Positions 1 through 10,389 of a DNA stretch of 64,000 bases are shown piece by piece. The stretch spans positions 8,425,364-8,489,363 of the forward strand of contig JABAKD010000027.1 in NCBI GenBank assembly GCA_012845835.1. The letters are read 5' to 3'. Made by a program: the position numbers and the translations under genes. The notes below the pieces were generated by a model that was not told where the DNA came from, did not search any database, and saw only the letters and a program-made list of their open reading frames with translations. How positions within the stretch are numbered: position 1 is the first letter of the stretch; every line of letters starts with the position of its first letter. This DNA comes from Undaria pinnatifida (Eukaryota > Sar > Phaeophyceae > Laminariales > Alariaceae).

Positions 1-120
1 TGCGCTGATTTTCAGCTGCAAATTCAACATCAACTTCGATTCCTGCTTCAACATGAACTTCAGCATCAGCTCTCCAACCTCAACTTGAATTTGAACTCCA
101 GCTTCAACTTGGACTCCCGA
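1..120. repeat. Degenerate CTTCAA-rich tandem repeat
   Basis: Irregular repetition of AACTTCA/CTTCAAC blocks every 12-18 bases, continuing off the left edge. No coding claim is made. Confidence 0.5.
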
Positions 121-359
121 CTTTTTAACTTGACAGTAGATCTAGCTCTGATTGCTGCGCGAACTCGAGGGCTTTTGACGGCTCGGTCTTTTTAGTCCGG
201 GCTGTGTTTTGCTAGAAAGTGAGAGCGCTCTAAGTCTAATTCTCTGACGGCAACATAAAGTAGAGCGCTTGGCGTGTTGGTCTTCGTTATCTAGGCTCGG
301 TTTTCGATATGGAGAGAGCGGCGATCAGAGAGAGGGGAAGTCAGCACGCAGGAAGGACG

Positions 360-480
360 CGAGGGGGGGAGGGAGGGAGGGAGGGAGGGAGGGAAGGAAG
401 GAGGGAGGGGGGAAACGTCGAGCGAACGCCACACACGCGATGGCGGCGTGGCGTGGCGTGGCGTGGCGAGCATGCGAAAC
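360..480. repeat. GGGA microsatellite and GCGTG repeat
   Basis: A (GGGA/GGAA)n run at about 363-412 is followed at about 446-475 by four tandem GCGTG units. Open frames here are low-complexity by-products. Confidence 0.8.
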
Positions 481-1059
481 CATTGGTTGCTGGTGTACAG
501 AAAACTGCGTGCGCTATCACTCTATATACAGTAGCTACCTTCTCTAACGTACACACATTTATCACAACGCCCTCAGACAATTTTTATACGCAGTTTTCCA
601 CCGCGTCATTAGAGGCTTTTTCTTCAGACAACGCCCTCCTCTAGATGTGCCAGATATTTTTTTGTTGAGCGCCCAGTGCCCGGCGAGGGTGTACTCGGAG
701 ACTGCGGCGAAGAGTAACGCCAACACGCGGAAGGTCGCCAGCTCCGAAATCGTGAAGTTCAGCCCGATTTTTCTCCCTGTATATAAGGTTCGGGGGGTGG
801 TAAAGCGTTAGTGCCGTGGTGCTTACCAACTTTCACAGACGCGCCGTCAGGGCTAATCAATCGAAAGGCGCCGACGGCGGGGGAGGGGGGGCGGGGGCGG
901 GGGGGGTGAGGCTGTTGACGGTAAAGACTTTTTAACCAAGGCTGAAGATAACAGGAATCTTCCACACCTCGGACAGACCAGATCCCATTTTTGGGATGTA
1001 ATTTTTTTTGGACAGATAGATCCTTGATCTGTATGATCTGCGGGATGTAAATCATATTT
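481..1059. other. No supported feature
   Basis: Unique-looking sequence with a G-rich run near 885-910. No splice-bounded coding stretch or repeat family is recognised. Confidence 0.5.
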
Positions 1060-1425
1060 CACTGATGGTATCTGTACGGTCTAGCTCTTACGCACATGTT
1101 TGCCTGGGTGGGATCTGCATGATCTAGATCCTTCGCACATGTTTGCGTGGGTGAGATCCGTGGGATCTGTGGGATCTGTACATGTTTGCTGAATGTGATC
1201 TATAGGTGTAGGATTTGTGGGATCTAGATCATATTTGACTGATGGGATCTAAGTGATCTGCGGGATCTAGATCTTATTTAACTGATGGGATCTGTACGAT
1301 CTAGAACTTTCACACATATTTGCCTGGATGGGATCTGTACGATCTAGATCCTTCACACATATTTGCCAGGGTGGGATCTGTATGATCTAGATCCTTCACA
1401 CATGTTCACCTGGATCTCCAATTTT
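1060..1425. repeat. GATCTGTATGATCTAGAT minisatellite, cluster 1
   Basis: Degenerate units of about 40 bp: a GGGATCTGTATGATCTAGAT core followed by a CACATGTTTGCCTGGGTG-like spacer. The same family recurs at 2210-2905, 14580-14870 and 63730-64000. Confidence 0.85.
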
Positions 1426-2209
1426 CCCGTGGGTGATGGTCATGTACCCAATACCTGGTATATCATACTGGACTGGCGCCACTATCAAGCTGAACTGTTC
1501 GTGCTCTACACGAGATCCGAGCTACATACGACGCAGCCCTTCCTTGTTGGTTGCCTATCTTGGGATCTTGGTGGCTGCCGATCAAGCTCCCACGCACACA
1601 CTGCCGAACTCGACGAGCACACAATGACGTGGGGCTGAAGCAGAGCGCAAGCATAAGCATGCAGCTGTCGGGGAAAGCAGCTCTAGTATCTCTGCACCCG
1701 CAGATGATACCGCCAGCGGGCAGCAAGGAGGTTCCTCTGCCGATCCGGGGGCATTTTTGCGTCGCAAGTGGCGCGAAAGGGGATTACCCTTAACTGTCTA
1801 GTGACATGTGTGGCATGGATGGCTGCGGTACTTTCGCTCTTAAAATGGAAGAACAAAAGTGCGAGGTAACTGTAGTATTAGATAGTGGCACCACCGTCCA
1901 TAGGGGGGAGTTGTAGCTGTGCAATTGAAACGGCAAAATGACCTGCGCAGGGTGCTGACTTTTCTGTTTTCTGCCGCATATTCTCGTTCGTCGAGTTTGC
2001 GAGAAGCATGTTACCTTCGCCGCTATCCATTTATGACAGCACTTACTTCACCCCCATCCATCTTATTTCGACCGACCGGTACGAGGTAAGAGAACCTCAC
2101 CTTCTCGACAAATTTACAGACGGGGTGAGCTGCATCACGGAGAGCGGCCGTACACATGTATGTGTTGCCTTGGGTAAGCTGTATAAAACTCGCTCTTGCA
2201 CACATGTTT
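1426..2209. other. No supported feature between minisatellite clusters
   Basis: No recognised repeat and no coding stretch with convincing splice sites. Confidence 0.45.
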
Positions 2210-2905
2210 ACATTTGCCCGCGTGCATCCTGCATGATCTAGCTCTTGCTTCACACACGTTTGCCAAGGTGGGATCTTAATCAGCTATCTTCTAAACGCAT
2301 ATTTATGTTTTCCGAGGTAGAATCTGTATGACCTGTGAGATCTAGATTATTTTATGTTTTCCGGTGGGATCTGTATGCTCTGCGGAATCTAGATAATGTT
2401 TTCTGGGTGGGATCTGTACGATCTCTAGCTCTTACACACATGTTTTCCTTGGTGGGGTCTAGATCCTTCGCACATGTTTCCCTGGATGGGATCTGTATGA
2501 TCTGCATGATCTGCACATGTTTGCTGATTGTGATTTGTAGGATCTGTGGGATCTAGATAATATTTCACTCATGGGATATGTATGATCTAGATCCTACACA
2601 CACGTTTAGCTGGATGAGATCTGTATGATCTAGATCTTTCGCACATGTTTGCCTGGGTGGGATCTGTATGATATAATAGATCCTTCACGCATGTTTGCGT
2701 GGGTGGGATCTGTATGATATAATAGATCCTTCACACATGTTTGCGTGGGTGGGATCTGTGGGATCTGCACATGTTTACCTGGGTGGGATCTGTATGATCT
2801 GCATGATCTGCACATGTTTCGCCGGGTGGGATCTGTATGATCTAGATTTTATGCACAACTTTTCCATATCGGCCAAAAAGGATCTAGATGATCTAGATCA
2901 TGATC
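2210..2905. repeat. GATCTGTATGATCTAGAT minisatellite, cluster 2
   Basis: Continuation of the 1060-1425 family, with more regular units at 2600-2850 (GGGATCTGTATGAT plus CACATGTTTGCGTGGGTG). Several GATCTAGATCATGATCT palindromes occur at the right end. Confidence 0.85.
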
Positions 2906-3264
2906 TATCCTAGGTGTGGAAGCTTCACCTCTAGACCATTGGTTGGTGCTGAAAGACGATTGGGCAGCAACAACACCGATGTCGGTTGACGGTCTACCGT
3001 ACCGCGGCGAGATAACATGCCCCCCGCGGCCGAATTTCAAGAATGATTTTTCTCGACAATGTGGGGAGAGTGCAACGGCCGGGCGATGCGTCTGTATTAT
3101 GGGACGATGACGACGAGACCTTTCCAAAGCCACTTTTTTTTTTTTTGGTATGTCCTCTCCTTGTTTCGAAGAAAATGTCCAAATTGCTCACGCACCCGTG
3201 TACAACGGCAGCTGCTATTATTAATAGTACCTGGTAGGTTATTGCGCTGCTGAAGTAGTGATGG

Positions 3265-3478
3265 TGACCGCCGGTAGGGACAGCTCGCGCTGTCGCTACC
3301 ACGGGAACTGAAGGATACGCCAGCTAGCGCTGAGGTTGCGAATACAATTGAGTTAAGTTGACACACGACATGTGTGACGATATGTATGAAGAGATGTGGA
3401 AGTGTGGTGAGCTTAAGCTTTACAATTTTTTTGCCCATCCGTCGGAGGATTATTAAAAAAAATGTCAAAATTTTGGAG
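3265..3478 (+). mobile_element. SINE-like element, diverged copy
   Basis: Shares with the copies at 48628-48818 and 58026-58260 the order: GGGACAGC hairpin, ACGCCAGCTAGCG, TTGAGTTAA, GACACACGAC, GTGGAAGTGTGGTGAGCT, AAGCTTTA, CCATCCGTCGGAGGAT and an A-rich tail. The tail is short and interrupted, and no target duplication is evident, so this is an old copy. Confidence 0.6.
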
Positions 3479-3539
3479 AAAATCGGCTCTGAACTTTGTA
3501 CCAGGGGCTATTATTAACTATGCGTGTTATATGGTAGTT

Positions 3540-3690
3540 TTGGCCCGTCAAGGCCTCGTGAAAATATACTAGTTTCAGTATGAGTAACTCCTTGACAGAC
3601 TTGACGGCTTTCCGTCAAGGTATTATATACTATTTTCAGTGTGGATTAGTCCTTGACGGACTTGACGGCTCCCTGTCAAGGGGCAAGAGT
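3540..3690. repeat. CTTGACGG/CCGTCAAGG tandem repeat
   Basis: Roughly 2.3 copies of a ~67-bp unit built from CTTGACGGACTTGACGGCT and its complement CCGTCAAGG around TATACTATTTTCAGTGTG. Each unit is itself an inverted repeat. Confidence 0.65.
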
Positions 3691-5585
3691 GCCGTCAGCC
3701 GACAGTTTCGTTAGGCAGTGAGTGCTGACGTCAATTGGCCAGCGCTGACGGTAGCTGACCAGTGCTGAAGGCGATTGACCAAACCCTGCGATTAGTGTAG
3801 AGAGAACTCGCGATGTAGGTAGGATAGCTGGCGTCGATCTGCGTCCCTCTGCGTTTGGTCTCTGTTTTGTTTTGTTTTTCGCGATCGCAAAAGTACAGCA
3901 CGTTTTGTTTTTACGGGATGCTCCGTACGTGAAACAGTCGCTAGGCCCAAGCGAGCGGCACCTACCGCAGTCTTTGGTTGACACCGAGCACGGCGCCCGG
4001 TGCGTTTCGAGCTACCCTCCGATCTCGCTTGCTGGAGGACCGCAACATCACAAAAATCACACAAAAAACAAACAAACAAAACGGGCAGAAAAGCTGTCAA
4101 CCCCTCGCTCTCTGCGGCATGCGCGAGCCCTATATATACCCTCAGTATGGACGACAGAGTTCGCGCTGCCTGTTATTCATATGTATTGGATCACACGTCG
4201 TTAGAGGTTGTCAGAGCAATAATTGTATAGAGGGTCCGCGCGCTTTTGTCATCATCATACGAGCGGGGCCAGCCAAAACACGGACAATGTTTCCGACAGG
4301 CTGTACCGCCACCGCTTTTACGAGTTAGGACTTGAAAAATTGAAGCGCTGACCCTGGCACAACATTGCCCATTCAAAAAAAAATATGTACATACATGACA
4401 TGAAGCAATTCTAAGTTTTGTTTTTTTCCGACTCGATCTTGCCGAGATATCCATCCGCGAAAAAAAGTCAAAAGCACCAACTTTTCCACACAAAAATCCT
4501 ATAAATATCGTCGTTCCCGACAAGGTGGAATTCATTAGAGACAATAATGCTGAAGACACTACTAGAAAAATATCGATCTTTGAGTTTTATTGTCCAATTC
4601 GCCACCCATCAAGAGATATTACCAAAACTCGATTCCATATATATGAATAAATCAGATGTTTTCGACAAAAAATGGAGAAGATGGCATTTTTGCGATGCCC
4701 CGCGCAATTTGGAGAATTTTGATATGATTTTTTAACGACGTGTTTGAACCGCATATATACTATGCACACAAACGGAAAGCCAGCCTTTTTTTTTTTTACG
4801 CAAATTGTGGGCATTTTTTTTTTTTTAATCGTAGTATCGGCCATATCTTCCATTTGTCGGTTGGCCCATGATCAAACATCGTGTCCCAATCGCACCTAAA
4901 TGTTCACGACCAAATGAGCGGGGCATGACCAATCTACGTCTCTGGCGGTTACTCGGCTGGCCCGGCCTGTAGGAGATTCCTACCTCGGAGTCGTGCGTGG
5001 AGTAAAGTAACCATGATCCTCCACATACATTCCAAAAAAGGGGTGATGAAAAAAAAAACGCAACCCTCCATCCCTCGCCGCGCCCTATCACCCAACAAAC
5101 CCAAGGGTAGCCAGGGCGACATGGGTGCTCGAACAGGCCCAAGCGGGAGTGAGTGAAGAACGGGTAAGCAGCGGCATTCGAGGCGCATAGGAGCAGCGCG
5201 TTTTCGTCAAAAGAGATAGAGTAGTAACGTGGATTCAAGTTCCCACTGTATAATGCAGCGTTCGTTGTCGTTTTCTACAGTTATTTTCCTTTAGATCGAA
5301 AGCGTTTGTGGTTGTTATTTCAGTTATATTTGAAGTCAGACGGACGGTGGGCGGACACAATTATTTCTGCTCGACTTTCCATTAGATGGAAAAAAAAACG
5401 ATTTTTCGACCGAGAAATATGCACCCGGTGGCGTTCTTTCTCCCGCTGTTCTAGAGCTCTGCCCGCCATGAAACTTCCTGGGCGGCGGCGGGTGACATGT
5501 ATGTGTGAAGGCACCGTCGGGAACGCGTTGCCGTCGCCTCCTTGAGCCGAGCTTGATCAGCGGCGGTAATAAACCATCGTCAATA
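3691..5585. other. No supported feature
   Basis: AT-rich and homopolymer-rich DNA. Open frames are short, overlap on both strands and lack splice context. A GC-rich patch at 5420-5560 has no recognisable product. Confidence 0.4.
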
Positions 5586-5587
5586 AA

Positions 5588-5705
5588 CCGCTTTCCCTTC
5601 CCTTCCCTTGCCTTCCCTTCCCTTCCCTTGCCTTCCCTTGCCTTCCCTTGCCTTCCCTTCCCTCTCCTTTCCTCTCCCTTCCTTCCCGTCCCTTCCCTGC
5701 TCCCT
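5588..5705. repeat. CCTTCC/CCTTG pentamer-hexamer microsatellite
   Basis: Near-continuous CCCTT-based pyrimidine tract. The Ser/Pro/Phe-rich ORFs on + and Gly/Lys/Glu-rich ORFs on - are translations of this repeat. Confidence 0.9.
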
Positions 5706-5939
5706 TCCTTTCCATACGCTTTCTACCCGTACCACCCGCCCATGCGCAAACAAGCCGGGCCAAAAGCAGGAAAACATACAGCAATACAAGCGATCCAGGG
5801 GCGCGCAAAATCCGTCTCGTGCCTTTCGTATATTTTAGGGGGGGAGCGAAAAAAACACACATACACCCGGCATTACTCGTGGACGATAAAACGACGGCTG
5901 CACACAAGCCTTTCGCTAAATCACGAAGACTTCAGAGTC

Positions 5940-6205
5940 AATCTACGGCAGCACCGCCCCCTCAACTTTTCTTTGACGAAAAAAATCGCCGGTTTCGAAA
6001 CCAGCTCCTGGCCGTATCTCTCTCTCCTGAAATACGGTGCCTCTTGCCACCATGACGTCATCGTTCGATAGACCTTTGCAAACAAAGTGTTGTAAGATAT
6101 TCTTTTTGTAGTATCCTTCTTCATGTGGAGCAGTTTTCATGAAAACTTCGTCAAAGAAATCGCTGGTTTTACAGGGGCCCCGACGCATGCTACGATAGAG
6201 GTGTT
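5940..6205 (-). mobile_element. Non-autonomous element with TACGATAGAGG end, minus copy
   Basis: The reverse complement of 5985-6075 matches 7235-7320: a GATGACGTC block, then GGAGATACGGCCGGGAGC and CCGGCGATTTCGTTT. The right edge carries GCATGCTACGATAGAGGTG, the terminal motif of this family. Confidence 0.5.
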
Positions 6206-6284
6206 AAGGTATACCTTTTTTTGGAGGCGGAAATGGTTTCTGAATGACGGGGCCCCTTAACCTACTAATACTATCGTCGGATAT

Positions 6285-6440
6285 GGGTAATATTTTTTAT
6301 AAAAAATACTTGAAGGACGTCAGCCGTGAGTTCGACGAATTTCGAGTCAATCCTCATCTTTGCAAGCTGCGTTGTTGGTACTTGTAATATACTCCGTGGG
6401 TGAGTTTTTTAAATGGGAGGAGTCCTATTCTCTTTTTTTC
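6285..6440 (-). repeat. Solo copy of the 144-bp unit arrayed at 55834-56697
   Basis: The reverse complement follows the array unit almost end to end: GGGAGG, ACTCAC, GTATATTAC, GTACCAACAACGCAGCTTGC, AAAGATGAG, a GTCGAACTCACGGCTGACGT block, then CCTT, AAGTAT and TTATAAAAAAT. It contains the hairpin core at 6321-6369. Confidence 0.75.
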
Positions 6441-6489
6441 ATATATATTGCATGATTCTCGTCGTGTGCCTAGGCCACGGGCTTTTTTT

Positions 6490-6875
6490 CTTCCGGTAGC
6501 AGTTTCGTTCTTCTCCAAATCAGTTTCTCGGGAGCGGTCTTAAGCTCCCAAATTGAAGAACCTCAGAAAGAAAGTGGTGCACCTCTATAGGTAGCACGCG
6601 TCCCCCGGGCTATCGTGGAATCAGTCTTGATCTCATTCTCAATCCCTTTGCAACGGGAAACTCGATTTTGGGGACAAATTACTCGGGATTAGTGTAGGAA
6701 GGTTTTTTTTCGGGTTCTAAAGGCGTTAATTGTCCAAGGTTCTGGGCTACCTTAGGGAGGTACCCCCAATGACGCGTGCTACGATAGAGGTGCACCATAT
6801 TTTTTCTGTGGTTCCTCAATTTGGGAGCTCAAGACCTCTCCCAAAGAACAGATTTGCAAAAAAATAGAACTGCTA
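6490..6875. mobile_element. Inverted-repeat element with ~110-bp arms
   Basis: Left arm (about 6495-6602) and right arm (about 6768-6872) are imperfect reverse complements sharing GACGCGTGCTAC, ATAGAGGTGCACCA, TTCAATTTGGGAGCT and AAGACC. The ~165-bp spacer carries a separate MITE (6640-6735), so one element appears nested in another. Confidence 0.65.
6640..6735 (+). mobile_element. MITE-like repeat, GGGTTAA family
   Basis: Pattern GGGAAACTCG, TTTTGGGGACAAATTACTC, GGATTAGT, AGGAAGG, GGGTTCTAAAGG, GTTAA. The same order occurs at 15648-15746 and 23489-23571 on + and at 57438-57520 and 61257-61332 on -. Confidence 0.65.
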
Positions 6876-7004
6876 GGTACCGTATGAAAAATCACATGGC
6901 CTAGGTACGCAACGAAAATCATGCCAAAAAAAATGGCCTATTTCCCACGATTTTTGGTTGAGGAGCTCCGTCATTCAGGAACAATTTCAGGCGAAAAGTG
7001 CTAC

Positions 7005-7535
7005 CTCTATCGTAGCATGCGTCCAATTTTCACTAGACCGGGTCTAAGCCAGTCGCACGAGTGTGAGACTCTGTGTACCTCACAGACGAAACGACAGTAT
7101 GTACACGATATATATGACTGATTCTACGATAGCCCCCCCCAAGGCCAGCGGTTTTCTTCAACGGTTTCATGGGTGCTCGACACGAGGGACGATGCTATGA
7201 AACAAATATCTCACTACATTTCTTGGTTGCATACGTAGGCCTGCCGAACGATGACGTCGGGGTGGTGACGGACTTCAGGAGATACGGCCGGGAGCAGGTG
7301 TCAGAACCGGCGATTTCGTTTAAGAAAGGTTGGGGGGGCTACCGTAGAACCGTCTATATGCTTGGCGCAGCGTGGCCAACTTTTGCGTTGCGGATTCATG
7401 TCGCTAAATTAAAAAAAAAAAAGAAAAAGATTAAGACCGCAAAAGGAACAGGGGGGCTGTCGCTCGCGCGAGTGACTCCGGGACACTGTAAAAAAAGGCC
7501 CAGAAAGAGGGACCCCCCCTATCGTAGCACTGGCC
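7005..7535. mobile_element. Element bounded by CTATCGTAGCA motifs
   Basis: Starts with CCTCTATCGTAGCATGCGTCC and ends with CCCCCTATCGTAGCA. It shares GGGTCTAAGCCAGTCGCACGAG, GGCGCAGCGT, GTCGCTCGCGCGAGTGACT and AAAAAGGC with 35825-36085, so those are long and short forms of one family. The 130-codon ORF inside (7169-7561) has no recognisable domain. Confidence 0.55.
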
Positions 7536-7657
7536 TCAGTTTACTCGAAGACGTCCCATAATAACAACTACAAGTTGCGTCCTTTGCGGTGAAAAAACAT
7601 TATTGGTGGGGCGTATTGGAAGTAAAAAACGCGCGACCGGGCAACCGGAGCATCATG

Positions 7658-7709
7658 CAGCTGGTGCAAGGATGAGTATCGACCCTTAAACTGATCGAAC
7701 TCACAGCTG
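7658..7709 (+). other. Hairpin-core repeat (AGCT...GAGT/ACTC...AGCTG)
   Basis: One of 13 copies of a potentially structured core: CAGCT, GGTGCAAGGAT, GAGT-A-TCGA, loop, TCGA-ACTC, AC, AGCTG. Here both inner stems and the outer stem can pair fully. Confidence 0.65.
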
Positions 7710-7759
7710 ACGTATTAAAAACATAACACAAATAAGCGGAGGGGGGGGGGGGGGGTAGG

Positions 7760-8384
7760 AGCCGAGGCAAACAAGACGGCACGCATGTATCTCGCGATCT
7801 ACAAAACCCCAGCAGGTACAAAAGTAAAACCCGAAACTGCTGATTGGACAGGCATACGCGGGGGGTTTCAAGGAAGGGCCCAGGAACGCTCGGAAACGGC
7901 CAAACAGGCAAGGAAGGGTGTTCAACCGCAGACACGCACTCAGGAAAGGAAGCAAGCCTTTTTAACGGCAGCCAGTGAAGCAAGCAAGCCTTTTGAACGG
8001 CAGCCAGTGAAGAAAGTAAGGCGTTTACAACGACCACATCTAACGATACACAAAGGGAGGGCGGGCGGGGCTGCGGAGAAAAGCGCAAACAGGAAACATC
8101 GCATGTATCACCTCGCGCGCGCACTATAATGTCGAAGTAACACTTCCAAGACCGCCACGACCAACCACTATACCACCACCGCAGGCACGCACAAACTTGT
8201 ATTTCTATGAAAAAAAAAATACAAGGGTGCGTGCCCCTTTGGGATGTGCTTGGCTTTTGAAATCCCGAGAGGGGGTGTTGTCAGCGAAAAGGGCGTTCCT
8301 ATTATCAGCGAAACTAGAAGAAGGTCCGGCAACAGAAAATTAGCTCATGGAAAAAACTGAAGAAAAAACCAGTAGGCCACCGCG
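7760..8384. other. No supported gene; short direct duplication
   Basis: ACGGCAGCCAGTGAAG plus GCAAGCCTTTT occurs twice at about 7955-8015. Long ORFs on both strands overlap one another and carry no recognisable domain. Confidence 0.4.
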
Positions 8385-8920
8385 TCTTCGGCCAAGCAAC
8401 ACAGACCAGCCCAAACGAGTTCATAGCTTCTTCGTCTATACAGTAAGTACTGCAAGGCTACCCTTCGGGATGTGGTTGGCTTGAATCCCCGAAGGTGTCG
8501 TAAGTTGAACAGGGGGGCACACCTCTTATACTTTAACAGAAGAAAAAACAACTAGCCACCGCGCAATTAGCCCGTTAAGTAACACCGACTAGCCCAGACG
8601 AGCTTATAGCTCAGTCTAGACTGCTCGGAGTACTTCGTTCCAGGTGCATATGTGTATGGCGGGACCTGTTCCTCCCCGCCAAAGTCGTGGAGCGTCCGTT
8701 CGCCGCGGAACCCGATTCTTGCATCAAGATGTCTCAGCTCAATCTCTCTTTAGAACTGAACACACACACATGTTTTTTCGTTACAAAAACACTTGGAATT
8801 CACTTATGTGCGATGATCATTTGCAGACTGGCCGTAAACGGGCCACGAGCAAACACTAAGTAATTAGTGTGCGATGAATTACGCAGACTGGTCGTAAACG
8901 GGCCACAACAGCTAACACCG
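8385..8920. repeat. Two pairs of diverged direct duplications
   Basis: AGGCCACCGCG and GACCAGCCCAAACGAG (about 8370-8425) recur at 8555-8605. TGTGCGATGATCATTTGCAGAC with GTAAACGGGCCAC (8805-8850) recurs in modified form at 8868-8912. Confidence 0.55.
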
Positions 8921-9074
8921 GCAATTCGGTCCAACTGCTATTTTTATTTTCTTTTAGCTCCATTATATTCGACGTCCCCGGTTAAGTGACGACATATGAT
9001 CCCCGCCAGATCCCGGTCAAAAAAACAATCGAAAGAGTTGGTAATGAAAGTCCATCGAATACCTACCAGGTACC

Positions 9075-9175
9075 AGTTTTGATTCTTGTATAATCATCAC
9101 TTTCACTCTCCAGCTCAACCCGCAAGAGGTTCATCCCTCAGCGACCTCCTGGACAAGCCGTGGTCACAGGTGTTT
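9075..9175 (+). repeat. Dispersed repeat shared with 36365-36450
   Basis: The blocks AATCATCACT, CCAGCTCAA, CCGCAAGAG, CTCAGCGACC and TCCTGGACAAGC match 36371-36447 in the same orientation and order. One frame reads LSDLLDK and the other copy LTDLLDK, which could be a decayed coding repeat. Confidence 0.45.
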
Positions 9176-9537
9176 CCCCTCTCCCTTCTCCCGGTAAACG
9201 CCTCCACATTTATCGCGCATACGGTTCATTCAGGTTTTTATGCTGGTCGATTTTCATCGATTTTTGCTACCTCACGCTCTGGCGCTTTCCGCTCGTCAAT
9301 TTTGGGATGCCTACAATATACCAGCTACACCATATAACCCTGATTCAGTATAACCCTGTTAACACCGCAAAACCTATCCGACTCCAATTTCCAACAGACT
9401 CCAATTCTCAGTAGTTAGTTCTCCGAAACAACTTCAATATCCCAGCGGTTTTTCCTCCAAAACATGGGTGAAGCACTCGTACACTTTTCATTAAACCTTG
9501 AACTCGTAAATATATATATTGTACGACGAGCAAAGTG

Positions 9538-9590
9538 AAAACGAAAATGGCGAACGAAAATGGCGAACGAAAATGGCGAACGAAAACGAC
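9538..9590. repeat. GAACGAAAATGGC short tandem repeat
   Basis: Three and a half near-perfect copies of a 13-bp unit. Flanking DNA from 9176 to 9890 shows no gene. Confidence 0.8.
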
Positions 9591-9889
9591 CTGAAACTGG
9601 AAATTAAGCTGAAAACATGTTGGTTCAAATGAACTGACTAAGTTAGTCTAGCAGAGTATCCCCGCTGCGACTGAGTAGGCTGGCAGGTTATTCCTTTAAG
9701 CAACTAGCTAACAACACACATCCGAAAACATAAGAACACGCATAGAGCAGTTCGTTTATCCCGGGGAGGGGGGGGGGGGGGCACGATCCGATCGCGCCGC
9801 GTTAGCTACTTTTCACACGAAGCATCGACCTACAAACGACTCAAAAGAAAATAAAAGAACGCGCATATAGTACAAGGCACCGCAGACAG

Positions 9890-10380
9890 CGGAAGCAGGA
9901 GCAGGAGCAGCAGCACCACCACCACCACCAGCGGCAGCGGCGTGTGGTTACCAGAGAACAGTGACATCGTCGAGTCCGACGAAGGCCAACAAAACAAGAG
10001 AAAGAAAAAAAAGTGTATCAGGTTCCACACTAAAGGCCAGCAAATAGCGGCGTTCATCAGGAAACAACATCGTCGGACCAACAACACACAACAAAACTAC
10101 ACCGTGTAACGAAGGCACTGAGCCAGCAAGCAACAGAAGCAGTAGTAGTAGTGACAGGAGCAGCAGCCGGGCGCGCAGCCGCCGTAGCGCCCACAGCGCA
10201 AGCAGCAGCCATAACTGCAGCAGCAGCAGCAGCCGCGGCTCCCACAGCATCACCAGCACCACTAGCCGCAGCGATCGCAGAAGCACCGGCACCGGCACCA
10301 GCACCACCCCCAGCCGCACCAGCCACCGCCGCCGCAGCAGCGACACTACCACCACCACCACCACCCACCGGCAGTGGCAT
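9890..10380. repeat. CAG/GCA/CCA trinucleotide microsatellites
   Basis: Long imperfect runs of GCAGCA and CACCACC. Poly-Ala/Pro and poly-Gly/Val ORFs in this interval are translations of the repeat. Confidence 0.85.
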
Positions 10381-10389
10381 GGTTCGTCA